A stretch of 64,000 bases of DNA from Clostridia bacterium (GTDB lineage: Bacteria > Bacillota > Clostridia > Christensenellales > CAG-314): positions 1 through 64,000 of the forward strand of contig CAAGHL010000006.1 in assembly GCA_900769665.1 (NCBI GenBank), read 5' to 3'. Below are positions 35,762 to 42,601 of this stretch, one piece after another. The position numbers and the translations under genes are program-made. Positions within the stretch are counted from its first letter, which is position 1, and every line of letters starts with the position of its first letter. Under the pieces are notes generated by a model. That model had not been told where the DNA came from. It did not search any database and saw only the letters and a list, made by a program, of their open reading frames with translations.

Positions 35762-36429
35762 TATTCAGTTACCTCCTTTTTTACAGTCTTTTTCTTGCGA
35801 GGCAAAACTTCCCCTCTGTACACCCAAACCTTAACGCCGATTACGCCGAAGGTCGTTTGAGCCTTGGCAAAGCCGTAATCGATGTCGGCACGCAGTGTAT
35901 GAAGAGGGATGCTACCTTCGTGATATTGTTCGCATCTAGCGATTTCAGCGCCGTCCAAACGTCCGGAAACCATGGTCTTGATTCCCTTTGCACCGCTACG
36001 CGTAGCGCGACCCATGCATTGACGCATAGCTCTACGGAAGGAAACGCGCTTTTCAAGTTGTGCGGCAATTGCTTCCGCAACAAGTTGAGCGTCCATATCG
36101 GGGCGTTTTACCTCGATGATGTTGATGGTGACGTCTTTGCCGCCGACAAGCTTAGCAACTTCCGACTTGATTTCTTCTGCGCCTGCGCCTGCCTTGCCGA
36201 TAAGCACACCGGGACGTCCCGTGTGGATGTCGACGATCACTTTACCTTCGTTTCTTTCAATAACGATCTTGCTGATGCTTGCTTGGTAGTACTTATTTTT
36301 GAGGAAAGTACGAACGGCGTCGTCTTCCTTGATGTAACTTGCGAAATTCTTTTTGTCGGCAATCCATTTTGCGTTCCAATCTTGAATGACGCCCACTCTC
36401 AGTCCGTGTGGATTAACTTTTTGTCCCAT
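35761..36429 (-). CDS. rpsC: Ribosomal protein S3
   Basis: 222 aa, full length. MGQKVNPHGLRVGVIQDWNA, KH domain VDIHTGRPGVLIGKAGAG, and C-terminal domain RAMRQCMGRATRSGAKGIKT, GRLDGAEIARCEQYHEGSIP. Part of the mRNA entry tunnel and helicase. A basic tail RKKKTVKKEVTE closes it. Confidence 0.98.
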   Translation of the reverse strand: MGQKVNPHGLRVGVIQDWNAKWIADKKNFASYIKEDDAVRTFLKNKYYQASISKIVIERNEGKVIVDIHTGRPGVLIGKAGAGAEEIKSEVAKLVGGKDVTINIIEVKRPDMDAQLVAEAIAAQLEKRVSFRRAMRQCMGRATRSGAKGIKTMVSGRLDGAEIARCEQYHEGSIPLHTLRADIDYGFAKAQTTFGVIGVKVWVYRGEVLPRKKKTVKKEVTE

Positions 36430-36443
36430 ATTAGTCCTCTCCT

Positions 36444-36830
36444 TTACGCTCTCTCGTCAAGAATCACGGTGATGTGACTCGTTCTCTTCAAGATACGGTA
36501 TCCTCTGCCGCGAGAAACAGGTTGCATTCTCTTGAGCGTCGGACCTTGATCTGCGAAGCACTCTGCAACGTAAAGAGTATCTTTATTCATGCCGAGGTTG
36601 ACTTCCGCATTGGCAGCTGCGCTGTTGAGGCACTTAAGCACGGGCTCGGAAGCCGCTTTTGCTGTCGTCTTCAAAATCGCAACGGCTTCGTTGTAATCTC
36701 TACCGCGAATGAGGTCAAGCACCACTTGCACCTTGGAGGGAGAGATACGGATGTACTTTGCTATTGCCTTGGGGCGACGATCTTTATTCTCGGCGCGTAC
36801 AAGGGCTTTTGCTTTACTTCTTGTAGCCAT
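36444..36830 (-). CDS. rplV: Ribosomal protein L22
   Basis: 128 aa. An N-terminal basic stretch of about 18 residues precedes the core AIAKYIRISPSKVQVVLDLI, RGRDYNEAVAILKTTAKAA and MQPVSRGRGYRILKRTSHIT. Its beta-hairpin lines the exit tunnel near the macrolide site. Confidence 0.98.
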   Translation of the reverse strand: MATRSKAKALVRAENKDRRPKAIAKYIRISPSKVQVVLDLIRGRDYNEAVAILKTTAKAASEPVLKCLNSAAANAEVNLGMNKDTLYVAECFADQGPTLKRMQPVSRGRGYRILKRTSHITVILDERA

Positions 36831-36841
36831 CTTCGTTCCTC

Positions 36842-37120
36842 CTATTTGGCACCCGCGGTCTTGCTGCCTGCGTGTCCCTTAAATGTTCTTGTGGGAGCAA
36901 ATTCGCCGAGTTTCAAACCGACCATATCTTCGGTGATGTAAACGGGAACATGCTTGCGTCCGTCATGGACGGCGATCGTGTGTCCTACGAAATCGGGGAA
37001 GATTGTAGAACTTCTCGACCATGTCTTTACAACTTTCTTTTCGCCTGCAGCGTTCATTTCTTGAATTCTCTTGAGCAGGACGGGTTGGACGTAAGGTCCT
37101 TTTTTGATTGATCTACTCAT
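36842..37120 (-). CDS. rpsS: Ribosomal protein S19
   Basis: 92 aa, full length. SRSIKKGPYVQPVLLKRIQE, WSRSSTIFPDFVGHTIAVHD and GLKLGEFAPTRTFKGHAG. In the head of the small subunit with S13. Gaps of 14 and 11 nt join it to rplB and rplV. Confidence 0.98.
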   Translation of the reverse strand: MSRSIKKGPYVQPVLLKRIQEMNAAGEKKVVKTWSRSSTIFPDFVGHTIAVHDGRKHVPVYITEDMVGLKLGEFAPTRTFKGHAGSKTAGAK

Positions 37121-37134
37121 TTTGTTTCCTCCGA

Positions 37135-37959
37135 TTAGTTAACACGCTTCACGATAAGTTTGCTGGAAGCCTTTTTCTTCTTTCTGGTCTTGTAACCCAA
37201 AGCAGGTTTGCCCCACGGGGTAACGGGACCGGGACGACCGACGGGAGATTTGCCTTCGCCACCGCCGTGAGGGTGGTCGCAGGGGTTCATTACACTACCG
37301 CGAACGGTGGGTTTGACGCCCATATGACGTTTCTTGCCGGCTTTACCGATGGAAACGATCTCGTGGTCGAGGTTGCCTACTTGACCGATGGTCGCGTGGC
37401 ACTTGAGGAGGATGAGGCGCATTTCGCCGCTGGGCATACGGAGTGTGGCGTACTTGCCTTCCTTAGCCATCAGTTGCGCGAAGATACCTGCGGCGCGTGC
37501 GATTTGTCCGCCCTTGCCGGGGTTCATCTCGATGTTGTGCACAATCGTACCTACGGGGATGTTTTCGAGAGGAAGGTTGTTGCCTACCTTGATGTCGGCG
37601 TCGGGACTAGCCACGACGGTGTCACCCACGTTGAGTCCTACGGGCGCAAGAATGTATCTCTTTTCGCCGTCGGCGTAGTGAAGCAAAGCGATGTTTGCGG
37701 TACGGTTGGGATCGTATTCGATTGTAGCAACCTTAGCGGGAACGCTCTTGTCGCGTTTGAAGTCGATGATACGATACTTGATGCGGTTGCCGCCGCCGAT
37801 GTGGCGAACGGTGATGCGACCGGTGGAGTTGCGGCCGCCCGTCTTCTTGACGGTGGTAAGCAAACTCTTTTCCGGAGTGGTTGTCGTGATTTCTTCGTAC
37901 GTCGAAACGGACATGAAACGACGTGCGGGAGAAGTAGGTTTATATTTCTTAATAGCCAT
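37135..37959 (-). CDS. rplB: Ribosomal protein L2
   Basis: 274 aa, full length. KKYKPTSPARRFMSVSTYEE, RITVRHIGGGNRIKYRIIDF, GKGGQIARAAGIFAQLMAKE and the peptidyl-transferase loop CDHPHGGGEGKSPVGRPG, whose His is functionally important in E. coli. The C-terminus is basic. Confidence 0.98.
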   Translation of the reverse strand: MAIKKYKPTSPARRFMSVSTYEEITTTTPEKSLLTTVKKTGGRNSTGRITVRHIGGGNRIKYRIIDFKRDKSVPAKVATIEYDPNRTANIALLHYADGEKRYILAPVGLNVGDTVVASPDADIKVGNNLPLENIPVGTIVHNIEMNPGKGGQIARAAGIFAQLMAKEGKYATLRMPSGEMRLILLKCHATIGQVGNLDHEIVSIGKAGKKRHMGVKPTVRGSVMNPCDHPHGGGEGKSPVGRPGPVTPWGKPALGYKTRKKKKASSKLIVKRVN

Positions 37960-37977
37960 TGTAGTCTACCTCCGTCA

Positions 37978-38268
37978 TTAGGACAAGCTTTCGAAGAACT
38001 CGATTGCTTTGCTGTCGGCAGTCAGACGAATAGTCGCCTTTTTCCAGTCGGGTTGATAACCTTCGTATCTGCCTTGTCTTTTCAGCTTACCCTTTACGGT
38101 AACCGTTGTTACGTTTTCAACTTTTACGCCGAAGATTTCTTCGACTGCCTTTTTGATTTCTACCTTGTTTGCACTCTTGGCAACTTCGAAGGTGTACGTC
38201 TTGGCAGGAATTCCGGCGTAGCTTTTTTCCGTCAATACCGGACGAATGATGATGTCGTAGGAATTCAT
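37978..38268 (-). CDS. rplW: Ribosomal protein L23
   Basis: 96 aa, full length. SYDIIIRPVLTEKSYAGIPA, YTFEVAKSANKVEIKKAVEE and GYQPDWKKATIRLTADSKAI. Docking site for trigger factor and SRP at the tunnel exit. Its ATG overlaps the rplD stop by 4 nt. Confidence 0.98.
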   Translation of the reverse strand: MNSYDIIIRPVLTEKSYAGIPAKTYTFEVAKSANKVEIKKAVEEIFGVKVENVTTVTVKGKLKRQGRYEGYQPDWKKATIRLTADSKAIEFFESLS

Positions 38269-38888
38269 AGTGAGTATGCCTCCTCAATTTGCTTGATTGC
38301 ACCTTCGGTTGCAATCACGTTGACGTTTGCAACGATTTGGTACACGTTTGTAAGCGCTGCGTCCACAACGGTGAGGTTGGGGATGTTTGCGCCGGCTCTT
38401 ACTACGTCGGTAGCGTCGCCGGAAACAATCAAAAGCGTTTTCTTGTCGCAGTTAAGTGCTTTGAGCATGTTGGCAACGAGCTTGGTCTTGGCAGCAGCCA
38501 ATTTGACTTCGTCCACCACCACGATTTCGTTGTTGGCAACCTTGTAGCTGATTGCACTGCGGAAGGCTTGTGCCTTCATCTTCTTGTTTACTTTCTTGCT
38601 GAAGTCGCGCGGCTTGGGTGCGAATACGACGCCGCCCTTGATCCATTGCGGTGCGCGGATGCTACCTTGACGTGCACGACCTGTGCCCTTTTGTCTCCAA
38701 GGCTTGATACCGCCGCCGCGAACTTCCGTGCGGGTAAGAGCGGATTTTGTGCCTTGACGTTGATTTGCCAAATAAGCGACGACAACTTGATGAATGAGAG
38801 CCTCGTTGTACTCGCAACCGAAGACGGTTTCGGCGAGTTCGAGCTTTCCGACTTCCGAGCCGGCCGTGTTCAAAACTTTTACTTCCAT
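38265..38888 (-). CDS. rplD: Ribosomal protein L4
   Basis: 207 aa, full length. EVKVLNTAGSEVGKLELAET, AYLANQRQGTKSALTRTEVR, the extended loop KPWRQKGTGRARQGSIRAP and SAISYKVANNEIVVVDEV. In E. coli L4 represses the S10 operon by attenuation at its leader. A leader of about 257 nt exists here too (39883-40139), but its regulation is not known. Confidence 0.98.
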   Translation of the reverse strand: MEVKVLNTAGSEVGKLELAETVFGCEYNEALIHQVVVAYLANQRQGTKSALTRTEVRGGGIKPWRQKGTGRARQGSIRAPQWIKGGVVFAPKPRDFSKKVNKKMKAQAFRSAISYKVANNEIVVVDEVKLAAAKTKLVANMLKALNCDKKTLLIVSGDATDVVRAGANIPNLTVVDAALTNVYQIVANVNVIATEGAIKQIEEAYSL

Positions 38889-38908
38889 TGTTTTATACTC
38901 CTTTCACC

Positions 38909-39541
38909 TTATTTTGCCGCCTTGACAGCGTTGCGAAGGTACACAATGCTGTTCTTAGCTCCGGGAACGGCACCTTTTACAAGGATAACGCCCTTCTCTG
39001 CATCGACTTTTACTACAGAGAGATTGAGTACCGTAACTTGTTCCACACCATAGTGACCGGGAAGATTTTTACCCGGCATTACGCGTGAAGGGCTACTTAT
39101 GGGACCCATGGAACCGACTTCTCTGTGAACAGGGCCCACACCGTGGGTTTCCTTAAGTCTGTGTTGATTCCAACGTTTGATTACGCCGCAGAAACCGTGA
39201 CCTTTCGTGATACCGGTGACGTCCACCAGTTCGCCTGCCGCAAACGCGTCGCATGTGACTACGCTGCCGACATCGAGGTCGCTGTTGTCCAATTGAAACT
39301 CGTGCAGATACTTGAGCGTAGCGCCGCTCTTTTTCAAGTGACCGAGTTGAGGCTTGTTCAACTTCTTGTCGGATACGGACTCGAAACCGAATTGAAGCGC
39401 GTTGTAACCGTCGCGTTCCACCGTTTTCTTTTGCGTAACCGTGCAGGGACCTGCTTGAATTACCGTGACGGGAACCATCGTTCCGTCGGGGAGGAAGACC
39501 TGTGTCATCCCTAGTTTCTTACCAATGATTGCTTTATTCAT
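38909..39541 (-). CDS. rplC: Ribosomal protein L3
   Basis: 210 aa, full length. KAIIGKKLGMTQVFLPDGTM, VTGITKGHGFCGVIKRWNQH and MGPISSPSRVMPGKNLPGHY. It initiates assembly of the large subunit with L24. Gaps of 32 nt to rpsJ and 20 nt to rplD. Confidence 0.98.
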   Translation of the reverse strand: MNKAIIGKKLGMTQVFLPDGTMVPVTVIQAGPCTVTQKKTVERDGYNALQFGFESVSDKKLNKPQLGHLKKSGATLKYLHEFQLDNSDLDVGSVVTCDAFAAGELVDVTGITKGHGFCGVIKRWNQHRLKETHGVGPVHREVGSMGPISSPSRVMPGKNLPGHYGVEQVTVLNLSVVKVDAEKGVILVKGAVPGAKNSIVYLRNAVKAAK

Positions 39542-39573
39542 AGATAAAGTTCACCTCCGAAATTATTTCCTTA

Positions 39574-39882
39574 TTAAAGTTTGATTTTGACATCGATACC
39601 TGCGGGCAGGTCCAGCTTGGTCAACGAGTCGATTGTCTTTGCGTTGGGGCTGTAGATGTCGATCAAACGCTTGTATGTGCGAAGTTCGAATTGTTCGCGC
39701 GCGTCCTTATACTTGTGCGTAGCGCGAAGGACGGTGACGATTTCCTTTTCGGTAGGAAGAGGAATGGGGCCGCTTACTTTGCTACCCATCTTGACTGCCG
39801 TTTCAACGATTTTTTGGCAAGCAAGGTCGACAAGATTGTGGTCGTAGGATTTCAATTTGATTCTGATTTTTTGGTTAGCCAT
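39574..39882 (-). CDS. rpsJ: Ribosomal protein S10
   Basis: First gene of the operon, 102 aa, full length. ANQKIRIKLKSYDHNLVDLA, KVSGPIPLPTEKEIVTVLRA, EQFELRTYKRLIDIYSPNAK and LDLPAGIDVKIKL. It also acts in transcription antitermination as NusE. AAAGGAG precedes its ATG. Transcribed from the promoter at 40146-40174. Confidence 0.98.
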   Translation of the reverse strand: MANQKIRIKLKSYDHNLVDLACQKIVETAVKMGSKVSGPIPLPTEKEIVTVLRATHKYKDAREQFELRTYKRLIDIYSPNAKTIDSLTKLDLPAGIDVKIKL

Positions 39883-40139
39883 CTGTGTTACTCCTTTTCA
39901 GTGTGTTTTATTACCCGAACACTTTGTGCTGACAACACTGCCGTGTGTTTCACGCTACGACTTTTAATAAAGCAAATTCTCATTTGCCTCGTCAACTCCC
40001 GAATCGGTTTGACTGTTCGTCACCTAACTCGACAAATCTATAAAAGTATGCTCGGTCACAACGCTCTCGGCGTTGCTAGGTCGGCAGTAAGTTTTCTGTT
40101 TTCTCAGTAACCTTACGCTTCAGCCCTTATTACGCAGCT
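39883..40139 (-). promoter_or_regulatory. Leader RNA of the S10 operon
   Basis: About 257 nt between the predicted start of transcription and rpsJ, with no gene. On the minus strand it contains CAACGC-CGAGA-GCGTTG (about 40065-40081) and GCAAAT-GAGA-ATTTGC (39972-39987), small stable hairpins with purine-rich loops. TTGACG (39990-39995) with TTTATT at 39966-39971, spacer 18, is a weak second promoter candidate. Such leaders often bind an operon-encoded ribosomal protein, but no known binding motif was recognised. Confidence 0.55.
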
Positions 40140-40145
40140 TATCAA

Positions 40146-40174
40146 ATATACCACAATGTTCAAGGTATGTCAAA
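40146..40174 (-). promoter_or_regulatory. sigma-A promoter of the S10-spc-alpha operon
   Basis: Minus-strand TTGACA (40169-40174), 17-nt spacer, TATATT (40146-40151). Predicted start near 40139. The upstream side (40180-40210) is A/T-rich, as for strong ribosomal promoters. Confidence 0.85.
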
Positions 40175-40241
40175 CATATTAGCAAAGAAAAAATAATTTT
40201 TTGAAAAAAAAGCAATAATCCTCGACATTGAAGTCAAAAGA

Positions 40242-40588
40242 TGCCGTCGCCTAGATATTGCCGAACGAAAAACGCCCTGATTAGGCAACCGAACGACCGA
40301 AAATGCAAGGTTGTGGGGACGGATACTCGAACAATGCGCCGCTATGCGTTCTTGCAATACCATCCAAGTATTGCTGCATCCACCTACCGCCACCTTGTCC
40401 GTCGTCTACGCCCCCACAACTGCGAAGCACATTTGCTTACATTTTCGGTCGCTCGGTCGCCATCCCCCCGCTCGGAACAAATTTGTCAATGGCGTTTCTT
40501 TTCCCAGCCGCACCCTCCCTCCGCCCTCGAAGAGGCTTCGCTGCCTTTGCGAAATGTTTTCGTGTCGGCAATATCTAGGCGACGGCAA
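40242..40588. mobile_element. MITE-like inverted-repeat element (about 347 bp)
   Basis: TGCCGTCGCCTAGATATTGC at 40242 recurs inverted at the other end (GCAATATCTAGGCGACGGCA, ending 40588), and the match extends inward for about 25-30 bp. Nested inside are further inverted pairs: AAACGCC with GGCGTTT (40491), AACCGAACGACCGAAAATG with CATTTTCGGTCGCTCGGT (about 40438-40457), GTTGTGGGG with CCCCCACAAC, GACGGA with TCCGTC, and GCAATAC with GTATTGC. No transposase frame is present; the frames inside are shadows. I could not find a clear target duplication. It could be a non-autonomous transposon or a highly structured RNA. It lies about 70 bp upstream of the S10 promoter. Confidence 0.6.
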
Positions 40589-40700
40589 ATAGATTTTATT
40601 ACGTCAACGATTTTTCCTGTAATGTCATCGTATTTTCGTCTTCACATACAACTTTTGCTACATATCCTTATATTTATAGATAAACGTTTTTCACCACAAC

Positions 40701-40780
40701 CCTACTCAAAGCTTTTTGAGGAGGGGTATGGGGAGGAACATTTTTCACCGAAAAAGTTTCTCCCCATAATAATCCCCCCC
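40701..40780. repeat. REP-like palindromic repeat, copy 1
   Basis: TATGGGGAGGAAC (40727-40739) pairs with GTTTCTCCCCATA (40756-40768), 12 of 13. It is preceded by CTCAAAGCTTTTTGAGGAGG, and this block resembles, in inverse orientation, the palindrome and flank at 53671-53747. The stretch 40589-40700 holds nothing recognisable. Confidence 0.65.
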
Positions 40781-40786
40781 CCACAC

Positions 40787-40839
40787 AAAAAAAAAGAAGA
40801 GCGGTAAGCTGTTTGCACACGCAAACAGCTTGCCGCTCT
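40787..40839 (-). terminator. Strong terminator of the opp operon
   Basis: A 19-nt stem from AGAGCGGTAAGCTGTTTGC (40798-40816) and GCAAACAGCTTGCCGCTCT (40821-40839), loop ACAC, one mismatch. A T-run follows on the minus strand (plus A-tract 40787-40795). It lies 23 nt after the last gene of the cluster. Confidence 0.93.
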
Positions 40840-40862
40840 CAGCTAATTTCTTTCAATTACCC

Positions 40863-41345
40863 TCACTGCAACGCATAGTGTACCACTAGCGCGATCACGG
40901 CGAGGGCAAGCAAGGCAAGTCCTATCCACAACAAGTACTTAAACTCCGGACGACATTTTTCCTTTTCCTTTTTGTACTCGTATAAATTTTTGTACTTTAA
41001 GCGTTCCGGGGACTTGAATATCACCCCGAACGCTTGGCGCATACCGAACGCAATGGTATCGTATGCGCCCAATCTACTGCAAAACAGCAACCCTGCCGCG
41101 CCGAGGAACAATGCCGCGTCGACAAACAAAGCGTCGGCAATCTTGCCGAACGTCCAAGCGACAAGCCCGTTGCCCGTCAAATTGCCCGCATTTGTAAACA
41201 GTCCCATTACGTAGGCAATGCCAAAAAAGAACACCACTGCCACCGCCGAAGAAACGGCATAGCGGAAAACAACTCGTTTGCGCTCGGCAATACGGTTGCG
41301 CTCCTTGTCTAACTCCTCACGAGAAGTGACGATTTCTTCCGTCAT
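40863..41345 (-). CDS. DUF3899-like membrane protein
   Basis: 160 aa. A charged N-terminus (about 1-25) is followed by a membrane helix (about 28-50), a second around 70-92 (ALFVDAALFLGAAGLLFCSR), the conserved-looking LGAYDTIAFGMRQAFGVIFK, a Lys/Glu-rich segment (YEYKKEKEK) and a last helix (about 137-158). The segment around SRLGAYD and the basic tail recall the DUF3899 family, whose function is not known. It overlaps the oppF stop by 4 nt, so it belongs to the transporter operon. Confidence 0.7.
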   Translation of the reverse strand: MTEEIVTSREELDKERNRIAERKRVVFRYAVSSAVAVVFFFGIAYVMGLFTNAGNLTGNGLVAWTFGKIADALFVDAALFLGAAGLLFCSRLGAYDTIAFGMRQAFGVIFKSPERLKYKNLYEYKKEKEKCRPEFKYLLWIGLALLALAVIALVVHYALQ

Positions 41346-42601
41346 TTGCTTTGCTCCCCGTCGGCATTGATTTCCGCAAGGTAACGCTCGTACTCGACGT
41401 CGTTACAACTGACAAAGTGTCCGGGTTCCACTTCGCGCAAGGTAGGTCCTTGCACGGAGTAGTCGTGATCGGCAAGCGGATTGTACGTCACGCGTTTACG
41501 TTGTTTTTCGTAATGAGGATCGGGTAAAGGTATTGCCGACAGCAACGAGCGTGTGTACGGGTGCAACGGATGCGCAAACAATTCGTCGCTGGTTGCAAGT
41601 TCCACTATCTTACCGAAATACATTACAGCAATACGGTCACTGAAATACTTAACAACGGACAAGTCGTGCGCAATAAACAAAATGGTAAGTCCCAAATTGT
41701 TGCGTAGGTCATTTAGCAGGTTGATTACCTGCGCTTGTATGGACACGTCCAATGCCGAAATAGGTTCGTCTGCGATGATAAGCTCGGGATTAAGAATGAC
41801 CGCGCGAGCAATACCGATACGTTGACGCTGTCCGCCACTAAACTCGTGCGGATAGCGTCCTGCGTGTTCCGGCACAAGACCGACAAGATCGAGAACTTTG
41901 TACACCTGTTCGTCGATGTACTTTTTGTCGGTGATACCGCGGATGATAAGTCCCTCGGCAATGATTTCACGCACCGTCATACGCGGATTGAGCGAAGCGA
42001 TGGGATCTTGGAAGATCATCTGCATCTTGTTCATGATACGGTCGTGACTTGCAAGATGCAACTCGTGCTTGAATTCCGCCGTCAGCTTGTCGCGTTCCTC
42101 GCCTTCGGGAAGGGCAGCAATCATCGGCTCGTACTTGTCGCGAACGGCTTGCATTTCCTTTTGCGCATACAGCCTGTTGCAATTCTTGTGGTCGTACTGA
42201 GCCTTGCGGATTTCCTCCGTTTGCTCGGCGATAACCTTTTGCAACTCCGCCTTGACGGCGGCAATTTGTTCGTCGCGTTCCTGCGACTGCGGCTGTGCGT
42301 TAAGCTCCGCAAGCTTTGCTTTGGCGGCTTTCTTTGCCTCGGCAATCTTATCCTTGTAGGTGCGCACGCCTGCGCAAATACGTTGCCCCTTGAAGTACAC
42401 ACTACCGCCAGTAATGTCGTACAAGCGGATAATAGAACGCCCCGTGGTAGTCTTGCCGCAGCCCGACTCGCCCACAAGACCGAGAACCTCGCCCTTGTAC
42501 ACGTCGAAGCTGACGTCGTTGACGGCTTTAAGCGTCTTTTTGCCCATCTTGAAGAACTGCTCGAGGTGCTGTACGGAAAGCAAAACTTCTCTTTCACTCA
42601 T
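41342..42601 (-). CDS. oppF: Oligopeptide ABC transporter ATPase OppF with coiled-coil insertion
   Basis: 419 aa, one of two ATPases driving peptide import. Walker A GESGCGKTT (44-52), Q-loop IFQDP (206-210), signature EFSGGQRQR (253-261), Walker B LIIADEP (274-280) and the OppF C-terminal HPLHPYTRSLLSAIPLPDP region. Between Walker A and the Q-loop, where about 45 residues are usual, there are about 160. The surplus (about 76-198) is Lys/Glu/Ala-rich and probably a long coiled coil (EAKKAAKAKLAELNA and on). All catalytic motifs are intact. It overlaps oppD by 8 nt and the DUF3899-like gene by 4 nt. Confidence 0.95.
   Translation of the reverse strand: MSEREVLLSVQHLEQFFKMGKKTLKAVNDVSFDVYKGEVLGLVGESGCGKTTTGRSIIRLYDITGGSVYFKGQRICAGVRTYKDKIAEAKKAAKAKLAELNAQPQSQERDEQIAAVKAELQKVIAEQTEEIRKAQYDHKNCNRLYAQKEMQAVRDKYEPMIAALPEGEERDKLTAEFKHELHLASHDRIMNKMQMIFQDPIASLNPRMTVREIIAEGLIIRGITDKKYIDEQVYKVLDLVGLVPEHAGRYPHEFSGGQRQRIGIARAVILNPELIIADEPISALDVSIQAQVINLLNDLRNNLGLTILFIAHDLSVVKYFSDRIAVMYFGKIVELATSDELFAHPLHPYTRSLLSAIPLPDPHYEKQRKRVTYNPLADHDYSVQGPTLREVEPGHFVSCNDVEYERYLAEINADGEQSK

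Noticed and set aside
40241..40807. 188-codon and similar frames upstream of the S10 operon
   Set aside because: They are contained in the inverted-repeat element and REP-like hairpin, with composition unlike genes.
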